Assembly: GCA_032164245.1 (NCBI GenBank)
Contig: JAVMKO010000007.1
Span: 4,798,371-4,862,370, forward strand
From: Sternotherus odoratus
Lineage: Eukaryota > Chordata > Testudines > Kinosternidae
Reading direction: 5' to 3'
Length of the DNA: 64,000 bases
The notes below the pieces were generated by a model. That model was not told the DNA's origin. It made no database searches and saw only the letters and a program-made list of their open reading frames with translations. The translations under genes and the position numbers were made by a program. This document shows, one piece after another, positions 35,877 through 47,862 of the stretch (positions are counted from its first letter, which is position 1; each line of letters begins with the position of its first letter).

Positions 35877-36283
35877 TAGCGGTTCTCAACCAGGGGTACA
35901 CGTACCCCGGGGGTATGCGGAGATATGCCAAGGAGTACATCATCTCCTCTAGATATTTGCCTAGTTTTAAACAGGCTACATAAAAAGCACTAGCAAAGTC
36001 AGTACAAACACAAATATAATGCAGACAATGACTGTTTTATGCTGCTCTATATAGACTATCCACTGAAATGTAAGGACAGTATTTATATTCCAATTGATTT
36101 ACTTTAATACAATATGGTAAAAGAAGAAAGCAATTTTCCAGTAACAGTGGGCTGTATCATGTTTGTATTTTGATGCCTGATTTTGTAAGCACGTTGTTTA
36201 AGTGAGGTGAAACTTGGGGGGTATCCAGGACAAATCAGACTCCTGAAAGGGGTACAGGAGTCTGGAAAGTTTGAGAGCTACTG
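35877..36283. mobile_element. Non-autonomous hAT element (GGTTCTCAACC type)
   Basis: Left end TAGCGGTTCTCAACCAGGGG and right end GAGAGCTACTG form diverged hAT inverted repeats (consensus-like CAG.GGTTCTCAA). Interior landmarks ATATTTGCCTAGTTTTA, AACAGGCTACATAAAAAGCA and AAGTGAGGTGAAACTTGGGG match an abundant turtle element. It is 407 bp with no transposase frame. Flanking 8-mers are no longer clean duplicates. Confidence 0.75.
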
Positions 36284-36645
36284 ATCCAGAGTGCCGGCAA
36301 AGCCAGGAACATGCTGAGGTCAGGACTGGGCAGACAGCAGGAGTTGTACTGCTGAGATCTAGGCAGCGAAGCTGTCTGGCCCCAGCGGCACGGCACCAGC
36401 AGGAGGATGCAGGGAATATATACAGAAGGGGTGGGTAACAGGATTTCTGAGGAAGGGCTGGAAAGGAGAGATAACGGGGTCCCGAATGCACAGTGAGATA
36501 GGGAGGGATGTTACAGAGCCAGGGGGACAACTTTGTATCTCTCAAGGGACTAAAAAAAAAAGCAATGCAAACCAGTGAGAAACAGCATGAAACTAGGGTG
36601 GTCAGGAAGAAGTCAAACAGCAACAGTGGGACTCAATGAAATCTA
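36284..36645. other. Flank between hAT and Gypsy-derived region, unassigned
   Basis: A 141-codon minus frame (36198-36623) overlaps the hAT end and shows no domain. Confidence 0.4.
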
Positions 36646-37864
36646 AGGATGAAATCTAAGCAGCACATTTAAAAGGCGGGAATCAGGGAAGGAACCCAGA
36701 TTGAAGGCTCCGCTAACAATGCCATTTAACCTGGAGGGGTTCAACCCATCACCACTGTTCTGTGATGAGCGCAGTGAACTGGGCGAGATGGGAGCAATGC
36801 TTTCATGGTGTGACGAAAGCTCTGGGGGCCGATAAAGTAGAAAAGGGTCTTTGAAGTAGCTATTTAACTTCATGTAGTGGGTGAGGAAGCTCTTGAAATC
36901 TCTAAACAGACGCTGCCTGCGGAAGACAAATGTATTTGGCAGGAAGTCTTCACAATATTTAAGAGGGACACTGGCTCTAAAGAGAACATTGTGTTTGAGT
37001 GGCATCAGGTTGAGTCTCCTCGTGTGGGGGCAAACGGGATTGACGAGTCTGGAGCCAAATTGAGGCAGAAAGCATGAGAGAGGCTGAGATTACTGAAAAT
37101 GATACGCCTAAAGAGACAACTACTCCCGGTGTGATTGACAAAAACGGAGCGAGAGATTATTAAGGGAGCCTGATTTATGCTTGCAAAAAACAGTTGACAT
37201 CTGCAGGGCACAATGCACCAGAGGGAGAGATACTAAAAGCACAGAAAGTCAGTACAACCTGTCAGACACAACAATACTGGGAGTGGCCTCGCCAGAGCTT
37301 GGCCATGTGAGACAGAACAGAGGGTGCAAACGAAACACCATGAACCGACACGCAAGAGGCCTCACCAATCCCTCCCTCTGCACAAGAAAGCTAGAGGCCG
37401 TTTGAGTCACAAACAGTGACGCTGAACATAGGCTAAGTTGAACACGAGGCACTTTATTAAACCTGGTGCACTGCTCTGTCCATGGGGCTGGATTGCTTCC
37501 AGCCTAACTCCATCTTTCCCTGACCCATTAGCATCCCGGTAACAACAGTCCCTCCTGGGAACATGGGCCCTCGGATCTAGTTCCACAGATGGGGATCTAT
37601 CGCCCCTATTTTACAAACACTTTATGGAAACATTAACAAATAATTGACCCCATTTCCCTTTGGCCCCAGGCTTCTAGCACATAGCCCAGTTGGAGTCTTG
37701 TCGTTACCACCGATTCAGATGGTCACATAGCTTTTGACTGCTTGGTCTGCTCAACAGGCCACCTGCCAGGAATGACCTCTCTGTCTCCAGAGTCTAGCAA
37801 ACTCTTTCTGTGGAATCTCCTCCCCCACCCTGGGGCAAACCTCCTCTGTTAGGCCTTATGAACA

Positions 37865-38225
37865 TTGGCTGCTCCATCCAATGACCAACTCCCTGATTCG
37901 GGACAGGACCGTTTGCAGTACTTGGGATCATCCCCTGCAGGAGCAGCTTCTCCGGAAAGTCGACCGCACATTAGGCAGATGCTCAGACATGGGGATTGCA
38001 GCAGAAGCCCACAAGAAACACTGAAAGCCCTGGGAGGCACAACCCCTTCCCCATTCCCCAGTAATACAGGAAGTGAAACAACAGCAAAGCAGAACAGCCA
38101 CGGTTCCATGCCCATCGTGACGTGCATCTACCGTGGGAGGCATCATGAGCAGGTAACGGAGAATTGCCCTGCACTAGAACAGCATTGCTAGGAATGTGGC
38201 CAGCAGAACCATTTTATCAGTGTGT
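37865..38225 (+). pseudogene. Gypsy gag C-terminus with zinc-knuckle remnants
   Basis: The open frame to 38191 ends CIYRGRHHEQVTENCPALEQ HC, then a stop, then ECGQQNHF. Intact relatives have CxxCGxxH...CPAxGxxCxxCGxxNHF. Here the second cysteine is Y-R instead of C, and an in-frame stop cuts the second knuckle. The knuckles would bind nucleic acid in the particle. Proline and serine rich linker upstream (residues 25-75). Confidence 0.7.
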
Positions 38226-38518
38226 CCAAGATCAGAAGAAGGTCTCAGAAGGATGATCAAACTTGTACAAGAAGGGGGTGGCACAGCAGAGGTGATGTCA
38301 TGACTCTGCTTGATTCCGAGAGTATATCGGGTACAGGCATTTGGGACAGGAATGCAACAAGGGACAATCCAATCTCCGTGCATGCAACAATGTTATTAGG
38401 GAAATGCCCTGTACTATTTCAGCTGGATAACAGAGCCTCCTGCATTGTGATTCCTTGGGGTAAATTGGACCGGAACACACCCCTTACAAACAGCAAGTGC
38501 AAATCTAACGTGCAATGA
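38222..38518 (+). pseudogene. Gypsy aspartic protease remnant with mutated active site
   Basis: Residues 57-75 read MLLGKCPVLFQLDNRASCIV, where family members have FQLDTGASCNVI. The catalytic D is kept but the DTGAS loop has become DNRAS, losing both T and G, so the enzyme cannot work. The short frame ends soon afterwards. It fits between the gag knuckles and the RT in the usual Gypsy order. Confidence 0.75.
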
Positions 38519-39000
38519 GAGCATGATGCAGATTGTAGGAGAACATTTGTGGCGATGGGATGGTAGGCACCACAGACCCCTCTGGGAGAATACAGCCGTA
38601 GAAGCTGGGATTTGATCAGGGGACAGTGTCAGAATTTTATAGATGCAAAAAGGGGGAGTTCCAGAGACAATGGAGAAAATTTAAAAAGCATACGGGGATG
38701 CTTTCAAAGGCAACAGGTTCCTCAAAGTAACGCTGAGATGGGAAGTGGAAACAATGTGCTGACTATGAAAAAAAAATATTCCAGTTTTCAAGGAGCACAA
38801 AAGTCTGCAGACCAAGGGGTAACACGACACCTGTAGAGGTCAGTACAGACTCTAGGTAAGCGGCATGGTGCTATTAAAGAAGCTCTCAGGCAAATTACAC
38901 CTTTACATAGACCTAAAGCATCTGAACCAGGCCATGAAAAGATGCTCCTGTTTACTGCCTGCAACGGACACCATGCCAGAACTTTTCAAACCAGAATCTT

Positions 39001-39362
39001 TATGGTCCGTGATGTGAGGAAGGGGTTCTGGCACATAAGCCTGCAAAAAGTCTAGCATGCTGATGACTTTTGCAACACTGTTTGGTTGCTACAGATGGCC
39101 ACACATGCCGATGGGCATAAGCATAGCACCAAAAATGCTCCAGCGAAGACTCACCCAAATGTTGGAAGAGCTGGGTGAAAATAACTGCAGATATCCTCAC
39201 TGGATACACAGTGAGGAGACACAAAGAAATACGCCATCACAGGACTATCCAAACCATCCAGCGCAGGCACTGAAGGGACAAAGGACCAAAATCTTCCTAC
39301 CCATGGAGGGGAGACCTGTTGCAGCCAGAAGGATGGAGATACCGCTGAGTGGAGATGGCTGA
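39001..39362 (+). pseudogene. Gypsy reverse transcriptase fragment
   Basis: 39001-39050 reads VRDVRKGFWHISLQK (family: D..KGFWHI.LD) and, after a frame change, 39057-39200 reads MLMTFATLFGCYRWPHMPMG then ISIAPKMLQRRLTQMLEEL. These are the RT motifs around TTFATPFGRYRW.RMPFGI..APE.FQ. The YVDD-type catalytic box that should follow is lost in a frameshift. Dead copy. Confidence 0.8.
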
Positions 39363-39571
39363 CAATCGGGGAAAGCAAATATGTGCACGCCAGGTCAACC
39401 AAGGACCTGCTGGCCCTGAAGACAGGGGCTCTTTGAGGATCCAGTCACTAGAGAGTTGTATCTAGTGCATACAACGTGACTACAAAAGAAAGACAAGCTA
39501 GCAGAGATACAAGCCAGAGAGAGCCTACAGAGATGCACAGATCCTCACAGAACGGCAAGGAAGAGAACCTT

Positions 39572-39787
39572 GGGGGTGGGGGGATAGCTCAGTGGTTTGA
39601 GCGTTGGCCTGCTAAACCCAGGGTTGTGAGTTCAATCCTTGAGGGGGCCATTTAGGGATCTGTGGCAAAAATCCTGCTAGTGTAGGCAGGGGGATCCTGC
39701 TAGTGTAGGCAGGGGACTGGACTCGATGACCTTCAAGGTCTTTCCAGTTCTAGGAGATTGGTATATCTCCATTTATTATTATTATTT
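39572..39787 (+). mobile_element. Cry-type tRNA-Lys-derived SINE
   Basis: A tRNA-like head has an A box TAGCTCAGTGG (39585-39595) and a B box GGTTGTGAGTTCAATCC (39622-39638). The GGGGGCCATTTAGGGATCTG body, a LINE-like tail GACTGGACTCGATGACCTTC and a terminal ATTATT repeat follow. This architecture is the Cry SINE of cryptodiran turtles. A 23-base internal segment (ATCCTGCTAGTGTAGGCAGG...) is duplicated in tandem at 39671 and 39694. Confidence 0.9.
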
Positions 39788-40237
39788 AACCATCCCCCCA
39801 AGAAAACAGTGGGTACTTGCTTTTCTCACATATTTACTCTCTGCACTTAATTTCTATTTTAGGCACGATTTCTCTTCCCTTCACTAATTGCTCCCAATTT
39901 ACCTCTGACACTTCCTGATAAATTTTGTTAAGCTTGTCTGCCACATCTGCACCATACACAAAATTATCCATAATGCTTCAGTCTGAACTTTGCCAGATGG
40001 GTGTTATTTAGATGTATTTATTTAATATTTTCTACATTAGCCTGAGGCAATTGCAATTTAGCCTCGAGAGTGCTACGTTTGGCAAATCTATTGCACATCG
40101 TTATTAAGAAGCAAATTTAAATTTTAAATAGAAAACAACGCTGGGCTTTATATCCATCTATCACAATATTTTCAAAAGAGCTCGCGTGTGATAGAATGTG
40201 CGCCATTCACGGAGAGATCATATTTTAGATCAGTAAA
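39788..40237. other. No recognised feature
   Basis: AT-rich sequence with no named element. Confidence 0.4.
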
Positions 40238-40428
40238 CCGATTCCTAAATTGAAATGCCAGAAGGGACCGAATACTATGAGAATTTAGTCTGATCTCCTG
40301 CATAACACAGGCCTTAGTAATTCACACCAGAGAGCGTAGCATCAAGCCCATTACTTTTGATTGTACTCTTTTAGAGGCATTCAATCTTGATTTGAAGACT
40401 CCCGATGACAAAGAATCCACCACACTGA
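40238..40428 (-). mobile_element. CR1-type LINE 3' fragment, reverse orientation
   Basis: ATGCCAGAAGGGACCGAATA, TTTAGTCTGATCTCCTGCAT, AACACAGGCCTTAGTAATTC and CAATCTTGATTTGAAGACTC follow the order of an antisense CR1-group 3' end. About 190 bases, diverged. Confidence 0.65.
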
Positions 40429-41044
40429 ATAATAGAAGTGTGTGCAAGGACACCATGATGTGGAGAGAAAAACATGAAAATAGTTAGTGGGGAGACACTT
40501 TTGGAGGCCCGGGGTACGAATGCAAAAGGGAATGTTAACCTACACTGAGATTTGCACCAGGATCAGGAATATTTACATGTTAATTGACTTTCAGGAAGGG
40601 AGAAATTATTGGTCATGAACTGATGATGCATTTTTTAAAATGTCACATTCAGACCTAATCAAAGTGTGTGTCCACGGAGAGAAAATGCCTCTGTTTTTGT
40701 TGCTAATTGTCCACGCTCTGCTGATGACTTATGGGTCCCTCAGAGAGAGTCACTCTTTGCTTCATGTCTATTTTTATTTGCCTTTCTTGTTCACTGGGTT
40801 GGTTTTCTTTACCTACCACTCTCATTGTGACATCCCCTCCTGCCCATATCGCTGCTCACAACAATACTCTATGTGGCCATTTTCATCATCAAATTACAGC
40901 ACACTCTCCAAGCAGAAGGATCCATCAAAGAGTCCAGAATGTTCCTCAATAGACATGGACGTCTCTGATTTACTGGAAAGACTCTTTTTTTCTGCTGGTG
41001 CATTTTTATATCAGACACCTATTGGTATATATTAAATAAGCAAC
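40429..41044. other. No recognised feature
   Basis: Includes a 131-codon + frame (40640-41035) with a hydrophobic start. No signal peptide context, homologous motif or splice structure was recognised; it is probably chance. Confidence 0.35.
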
Positions 41045-41492
41045 AGATCAGTATCTTGTGTCTTGAGGGGTGTCATGTTACTGAAATTATCTGGAATCAT
41101 ATAGATCATCGGTGCAACCACAGTCCTTTAGGGGCACCAAATCTTATGTAAAGGGGTCATATAAGGTGTCTACGACCAGGTTATTGCTGATTATGATTAT
41201 GCTATCAGTATGTGTGTATCATTTTTCTAGTTGAAGTTATGAATTTTGGCGCTGTACTGTCTGTCCTTCCAAATTTTGTGCTGGATAACCTGCCAGACCA
41301 CTTGATGCTGGCTTTGCTTAGCCTGCTTGATGGCCCATTTGGGACCATCAGCTACACAACTGACCCACTGAGAGAGGGTGGACACATTCTGTGTCTTAGC
41401 CAGGGGGCAGGGATTGCCATGTGACTCAATATTCCATTTTGCTGTAAATTTCCACAACAAAAGACAAAGAGTATTTTTGCACCTGGGAAAGG
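41045..41492 (+). mobile_element. LTR-like dispersed repeat of turtles
   Basis: TATGTGTGTATCATTTTTCT, AGTTGAAGTTATGAATTTTG, GGGACCATCAGCTACACAAC, TGACCCACTGAGAGAGGG and TTCCATTTTGCTGTAAATTT form a recognised turtle repeat body. It abuts the Gypsy LTR fragment at 41497. Class (LTR) is inferred. Confidence 0.45.
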
Positions 41493-41496
41493 TTCC

Positions 41497-41860
41497 CTCT
41501 TCCTAGCTTCACCCTTACCTCAGGTTGCAGCAAAGCTTCCTCTCCTCCAGCTCCTTTCTCCCTGGCTCCCCCCTGAAGGAACTGGAAAGGAGAGCTTTTA
41601 AACAGTCTGAGTGAGACCTTGATTGGCTCCACCTGTCTCTATTAGCCTAACTGCCTTAACTGCCCTTTTGCCAGTTAGGCTAATCAGGCAGGCACCTGAT
41701 CCCATTTAACAACCTTAACTGGTTAATTGGTGTCAGGTGTCTTGATTGGCCTGGAGTAGCCTTTGTTTAGCTATCCAGGGAACAGGGACCTGCACATCCT
41801 GAGGCTGATATACCTGCCTTCCAGCACTCTCCTATACCCTTCTGGTCTGACTCTGTCACA
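41497..41860 (-). mobile_element. Ty3/Gypsy-type LTR fragment, same family as 14999-15663
   Basis: The last ~130 bases (GGTGTCTTGATTGGCCTGGA to TGACTCTGTCACA) match 15537-15663 with few changes. In minus orientation the LTR starts TGTGACAGAGTCAGACCAGA. The 3' part of the LTR (left side here) is truncated or diverged. Confidence 0.75.
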
Positions 41861-42880
41861 GCAGATAAAAGCAGCTCTTGCTGAGATGCTTTGGATCAGG
41901 GCAGCTTCCTCTGGATTCTGATTCACATGACGTACAGAACTCACCCAGTCCCTGCTGCACCATATTGCAGATGCCTCAGGCCTAGCACATCTGCTGTGGC
42001 AGGCAGAGCTGCTTTGTCCCCTGAGGTGGAGGTGCCCACAGGGACTAGGGTGGGATGGCCACATTGTCTAGGTTTGGGACTCAGGTGCCAAGAGATGAGA
42101 ATGGGACATATTAATTCTCTGTTCCATTTAGCGTTATCAAATTTACACAGATTTGTGAGCTCCCTCATGCTTCCTTGGCCAATCGAGATGTAGAACACTT
42201 GGGAGTGACTGTTCATTAGCGTTCACCTGTCAACTGACAAACAGAACACGTGGATGCCAGTTCTCCTCCCTTCTCGCACAGAGAAAAGATGCTACAGTGA
42301 CAAATGGGTATGAGAAACTAAGAATTTAAAAAAGCCCTCTGACTCCTAAGGGTGATATTATAATGATATGAAATGGATGTGTCAGAAATAGAATACACCT
42401 ACTGAAAATGAATATGTGTTAAAGAAATAAGTGTTCTTGGCAGCAAATGAAAGCCAGCATGGTGTAATACAAGGGTGCACTAATACTTCAGTAATTGGTT
42501 CAGGGGAGATAACAATTTCAGTGCCAAGAACACGTTCAACCCCCTCTGCGCCAGGACCGGGATTCTTCTGAAACACACATATGTAATATGCACATTGGAG
42601 TTCTCTCATCAATCCATGCACTTTTCAGGGGTACCCACCATTTTGATAACGCACCACTCAGTAACCACTCGGCAAAGTACTTCAGCACATGAGTCGTCCC
42701 ACAGGTGTCAAAGAGACTCCTCACATGCTTAAAAGTTAAACGTGCATTGAATCGGGTGTGCGAGAAACCCCATCGACTTAAACAATGGAAGGGAATATTC
42801 CGCCTGGGTAAAGGAACCACCTAAGATATTCAAAGGTATTTGGGCACCTAGCTTCCACTGAAATGAGCCAAAGGGTGCAG
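41861..42880. other. No recognised feature
   Basis: No named repeat. 42830-42860 (ATTCAAAGGTATTTGGGCACC) is a small old dispersed motif. Confidence 0.4.
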
Positions 42881-42884
42881 GCTA

Positions 42885-43625
42885 CACCTACAGAATGGGG
42901 GACAATATCCTGAAAAGGAGTGACTTTGAAAAGGATTTAAGGATCACAGCGAACAAAACTCAACCTGCGCTCCCAGTGCAATGCTGTGGCAAAGAAAAAA
43001 AGAAAACAAAATAAGGCTAATGAGATTCTTGGATGTATAAACAGGAGCATAGTGAGTAAGAGTACAGATGGGATTTTACCTCCATGTACAGCACTGGGGA
43101 GACGAATGCTTCATTCAGTTCCAGTGTCCTCATATTTGAAAGGATGTTGAAAAGAACCACAAAAGTGATTCGAGGGCAGGAGAAAATGCTTAATAATGAG
43201 AGAGACTTCAGAAACTCAGTCTCTTTAGCATATCAGAAAAGAAGAAGATCAAGAGATGATTTGATTATGGTGTGTAAGTACCTTCACAGGGAGAAAATAC
43301 AGGAACGAAAGACTCTTTAATATAGCAGAGAAAGCAATGACAAGACCCAACGGCTGGAAGTTAAAACCAGACCAGTTCCAGTTAGAACTTGGGCACAAGT
43401 TTTGATAAACAATGAGGCTGGCTAACCACTGGAAAAAAGGATTAAGGGAAGCGGTGGAATCTCCATCTCTGGGAGTCTTCAGGCCAAGACCAGATGCCTT
43501 TCTAGAAGATGCTTTAGCCAAACGCAAAAGCTATTGCACTCAATACAGAAATAACTGGATGAAATTCTTTGGCCTGCATTATTCAGGAGGTCAGACTAGG
43601 TGATCCCTTCTAGTTTAAGAAAAAA
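42885..43625 (+). mobile_element. Old CR1-type LINE, forward orientation
   Basis: Sense order: TACAGAATGGGGGACAATAT, TCCCAGTGCAATGCTGTGGC, AATGAGATTCTTGGATGTAT, GTGGAATCTCCATCTCTGGG and the tail AGGAGGTCAGACTAGGTGATC. This is the C-terminal half of an old CR1-group protein plus its 3' end, full of frame breaks. More diverged than the copy at 23590. Confidence 0.75.
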
Positions 43626-45644
43626 AACACACCTATGAATTTGGCCCTTTTAATGAGTATGGGTCACACATTTCTTCCCAAAATTCAATGAAAATACAGT
43701 TTAATAAATGTAGTTTGGGTGCATGTAAAATCTGTGAAACTGTTAGACTGCATTGAGTGAGGTGGACAATATTTCTAAATCCCTCTGCCAGGAATTTATA
43801 TAGGCAGCAAAGTAACTGTCAATAAACAGTTCTGTACAGATCTCACTGTACAGAAAACATTTTAAACAGAGGTACTGGGAGTTTATGGGAGCTAACCAAA
43901 GGATTTCAGGGACTGGCATTCCACTGCCCACCTGTTGTATGTATTCTTACTCAAAGCAGGGTCAGTATAACAGTAACAGCAAAACTTACCCCCCGTCCCC
44001 CGCAACATTTCCAGTGAACTGTATTTCTGAAAATGGCACACAGCTACCCTTCAATCCCTAATTTACACAGTTCAAAGTCCATATCAGCTCACTGTCCACT
44101 TCCCAAATCCTAGTCAGTTTATAGTAAACAAATAAGACAATAGGTGTAGCAATTGCACCATAGTCCAGGTGCAGAGCGAACATTTTCAGCATAAACAAAC
44201 TCAAATAGTACAGTGATTCCATTTTCTTGGATTTCCAAAATCATGTACTCTGGGCTAATACCAGGGACTCTGCCAAATTCCAGCTAGGGCAATTATATCC
44301 TCTCAATCTAAATTCTGCATGCAATTTCGGTTGAGTACAGAATTATTCTACATCTCCTGTTGTCAACTTTCATGTAGGATTACTATACATTGTTACACTG
44401 CTATTTCACTCTGCCCCAGAAGTGGCTGCATCTCACTGGTGGGTGAATAGATATGCTAAAGAGACTGGTCGGTGAAACTATATAAAAGCTAGAGATGAAT
44501 GTAGATCTTGTCTATTTCCACAGTTACACTGGTTTCACTAAAGGTGTGATTTTAAATATTTTCTAATAAATTCCAGGTATGTTTGCCATGTGATCTAAAG
44601 AAAAAAAGTCTCTGAATTGGAAGGAAACCTTTGCTCTCTTTAGTGTTCAAATACTGTGCCGGTGAGTTAGTTCAAGTGTGTAACACTAACTTTATTTTTG
44701 TCCATCCAGTGTGTGCGTTTCTGTGGAAACAAGAACCGACACAAGAACGCTGGCTCTTAGCTTTTGGTTTGCTCCTGTCTCCATGGAAATGGCTGTCTCA
44801 TTAGTGAAAATAAGGATAAGGCTTTTTAAATAATGACTTTCTGAAAGCTTTCCTCTACTTTAATTGCGCCTTTGTGATCTTTATTGTCACAGAAAGAAAT
44901 GCAACAAAATTACAAGTGAGGAGCTTCAAACCCATGTTATTTCCCAATTAATACAAACTGCAGTGCTATCAAGCTCCTCCCCCTATCAGACTATACGGTG
45001 ACACTCTTGGGACTATCCCAAGAATTTCCCAATTCATTTTTTAATCTCTTCCTTACAACCAATTAGGAAGAACTCCAGGGTTTTACATTTTAACGACCGG
45101 CAGCGCTCTTGGCCTGGAGTCTGCCCCTTGTTGTTTTGTCCTGCTAGTTGCCAATTCTGGTCCACCTGCTTCATCCTAAACTATTTCTGAAATGCTCCAC
45201 CACCAGCTCCTGCATTGTCCTCTTTTCAAGCCATTCCTCAGGCTGCTCGAAACGCTAGTGACCTTATTTTGCTGGGTCCTGCTGGCTTCTGTAGGGTGAA
45301 CGTCCAGAGGACAATGGTGCACCGTTAGAACGCTAGGGGATGTGGTGGCGGCTGTTTCACTTCCATTGAAGGAGCCGCGTGAGCAAGGGCCATTCTGTGG
45401 AGGCAACTCTAGATAAATAAAACCCATTGCTAAGAATTACCTGGCCATAAATGCCCAGCAGGAATTAATGGAGTCACACAGATTAGCTGCTAAATTGCCT
45501 TCAGAATCCAGGGGACTAATAGAATGAGAGCACCTCTTCTTCAGATTATTTTATAACTGGGTGGTAGCGATCAGACAGCCTCCACCAGCCACCCCTTCTT
45601 AATGGGCCTCCAGGAATTCAATGCATTAAAGTGCTTTGTATCCA
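43626..45644. other. Unassigned stretch
   Basis: About 2 kb without a named element or exon. Confidence 0.4.
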
Positions 45645-45845
45645 TAAATGACTATTACAATTTATTGTTGGTATTGTGGTAGCATCTAGAGAACCCCACT
45701 CAGGAACATTGTGTTAGGCCCTACATGAACACAGACCAGAAAGATGGTACAAGCTTGCCGTCTAAGTGTAAGATGATGGACAGATGGAGACAGACAGACA
45801 GACATGGGGGAGCACAAGGTAACAGGTTCCATACATGTGGCTGGG
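45645..45845 (-). repeat. SINE-like dispersed repeat, reverse orientation
   Basis: TTGTGGTAGCATCTAGAGAA, CATTGTGTTAGGCCCTACAT, GAACACAGACCAGAAAGATG and the (GACA)n-like stretch ACAGACAGACAGACATGGGG match a widespread amniote repeat. Reverse of the fragments at 13786 and 19441. Confidence 0.5.
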
Positions 45846-46840
45846 GAGAGAAAAGGGCAAAGATCGAGTTGAATCGTTGAACCGGATCTTTCAGGGCAAG
45901 GACGTATCTTAGTCTCTAGCTGAAATTCTGGGCTGTGCGTTTTGGAAGCACGGCCCAGGGCATGCTGGGGAAGGGTGGCTCCGCGTATTACATTACAGTT
46001 ATGTCATTTTTTCGTCTATACTAAATACAAAGGCAAGCCTGGCTCACTGGAGACGCCGGTGTATAGTCAGAGCAGATAAACTCAGAGCACTATCGCGAGA
46101 ACTCTGAATAACCAGGAGCCTCCTAGTCACTGTCGGATTAAAGAATTGAGGCCCTAGGCTCTATGGAAAATGGGCCCTCCACCACCACCTTCCTCAAGGG
46201 AGCTGAGAACTCAGACCCCTCCCAGCAGTCCCCCCTACTCTTACATGGTCTGATCCCCCAGCATCCAGGGAGCACCAAGAGGGGACCCAGCTGACAATGC
46301 ATCCCCGAGAGCAAACCTGAGCAGTGTTGTGACCCTGTGTGCCAGGTTGCAACGCACACTGAAGTCTGTCTGCCCCTCCTCCCCATCATGAGTCATGCCA
46401 TGGGGCAGCTGGACCAAACCTGGCTGTGGCCCAAATAGGGGGATCAATGCCCAGAGGCAGAAAAACTGGGCACTGTCCCACCAGCCTGACCCTCCTCTTG
46501 CCCTCCCAAGTCCCCCCCCCCACACACACCTGCCTGACTCTCCTATTCCCCTATCAGCGGTCTCCAACCAGCCTGAGCACCCTATAGCCCCCCCCCCAGG
46601 AGCCTCAGACCAGGAGCTCCCCTATCATCCTGCCTCCTGCACCCTGGTCCCCACTCTGTACCACTCCCTGCTGGCAAGCCTGGAGTTTGTCCTGCTTTTT
46701 GGGGCCATGAGGAGCCTCAGCTGCCCTGTTTACATGTTGAGGGACTGACATGCAGAGTGGGAATCGGGTGCCAGCAGTGCTCACGGCACCCATGTGACCA
46801 GCACTCCATAGGAGAAGTATGTTAGATGGGGTGGGATCTG
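45846..46840. other. Unassigned, C-rich in part
   Basis: C runs at 46511-46520 and 46589-46598. A 117-codon + frame (46395-46748) follows composition and has no domain. Confidence 0.35.
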
Positions 46841-46844
46841 AGTC

Positions 46845-46960
46845 ACTACAGAGAATTCTTTCCTGGGTGTCTGGCCGGTGGGTCTTGCCCACATGCTCAG
46901 GATTCAGCTGATTGCCATGTTTGGGGTTGGGAAGGAATTTTAGGGGACCCCATTTAGGGT
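46845..46960 (+). mobile_element. LINE-like 3' fragment, tentative
   Basis: GGTGTCTGGCCGGTGGGTCT, TGCCCACATGCTCAGGATTC and TTTGGGGTTGGGAAGGAATT resemble a known 3' segment of CR1/L2-group repeats in turtles. Confidence 0.45.
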
Positions 46961-47655
46961 CTGAGCCAGTTCGCACTGAGGTCTCAGGGAGTCTTTCACA
47001 ATGGATTGGAGTGCAATGGGGAATGTGTGGGAGAGGAGAGAAGGTACAGTAAGGAACTCTCTTAGCTGGAACCCATAGGGAGTCATCAGCAAAAGCTTAC
47101 ACAAAGAGTCCCCAGGAGAGAAATAAGTGACCAAGCCCCCTGTATTGGTTTCTTAAGTAAAGGAGGATGGAGGGAACAGGGAAAAAGGATGGAAAGTAAG
47201 CAGCTGACACCAAATGTTGGCATGCTTTTTACAGCAGAGCCATCCCTCTGCTGGAGATACTGCAAACAGCTCATATATACATCCATCAGGGTGGGAGAAT
47301 ACAAGTTGGACGGATGCAGAGACGTACTGGAATACAGTTACATACCTAGCCCAACAGCATGGAATAAATACATTCACATAGAGGTGAAAAGATTAATGGA
47401 GCTTAGCAATGGAGTCAGGATTGCACCATTTCTGTTGCTTAGCAACATGTAGGGAAGGAGGCAACAAACCCCTGGATCCAGACACAGGACTGTGAAAGAG
47501 GTAAGATAAACTGGAATGACAGAGGATTCATTTAAAGGGCTTAGGGTGCTAGAATATATAGTCACCTGCAAGGTACTTGGCAAAATCCGTATGTACGTGA
47601 AGTGGTCTGTACCTTTAGTACTAACAATGGACAACAGTTCACTGCTGCATACTCT
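46961..47655. other. No recognised feature
   Basis: No named element. Short frames only. Confidence 0.4.
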
Positions 47656-47862
47656 CAGTATGTCTACACTGCAATTAGACACCCAGGGCTGGCCTGCACA
47701 AGCGGACTCAGGCTCGTGGGGCCCTCCCACTTTGCAGGTCCTAGAGCCCTGGCTCCAGCCCAAACCCAAGTGCCGACACTACAATTAAACAGCCCCTTTG
47801 CCCAAGCCAGCTGGCACAGTCCAACCGGGGTTTTTTAATTGCAATGTAGACACACCTAAGAC
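47656..47862. mobile_element. MITE with TGTCTACA.TGCAATTA inverted ends
   Basis: Left end GTATGTCTACACTGCAATTA and right end (reverse complement) GTGTGTCTACATTGCAATTA are inverted repeats of about 20 bp. The interior has an internal mirror: GGACTCAGGCTCGTGGGGC and CCAGCCCAAACCC. About 205 bp, no coding frame. The target duplication is not clear. Confidence 0.65.

Larger units (their letters stand above)
36650..39450 (+). mobile_element. Decayed Ty3/Gypsy retrotransposon, gag to reverse transcriptase
   Basis: Gag, zinc knuckle, protease and RT pieces occur in the right order and orientation over 2.8 kb, but frames change repeatedly and stops are frequent. A gag stretch near 37140-37200 reads ERLLREPDLCLQKTVDICRA, a conserved gag end. 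It is followed by knuckles (38124-38220), a protease (38390-38470) and RT motifs (39000-39200). RNase H and integrase are missing and no LTRs were seen at either end, so it is a truncated, inactive copy. A Cry SINE lies 120 bases downstream. Confidence 0.8.

Noticed and set aside
39585..39638. Possible tRNA gene
   Set aside because: A and B boxes are present but the sequence does not fold as a full tRNA and continues into the SINE body; it is a Cry SINE head.
40640..41035. 131-codon frame with hydrophobic start
   Set aside because: Could suggest a membrane protein, but there is no repeat of family motifs and no splice or promoter context.
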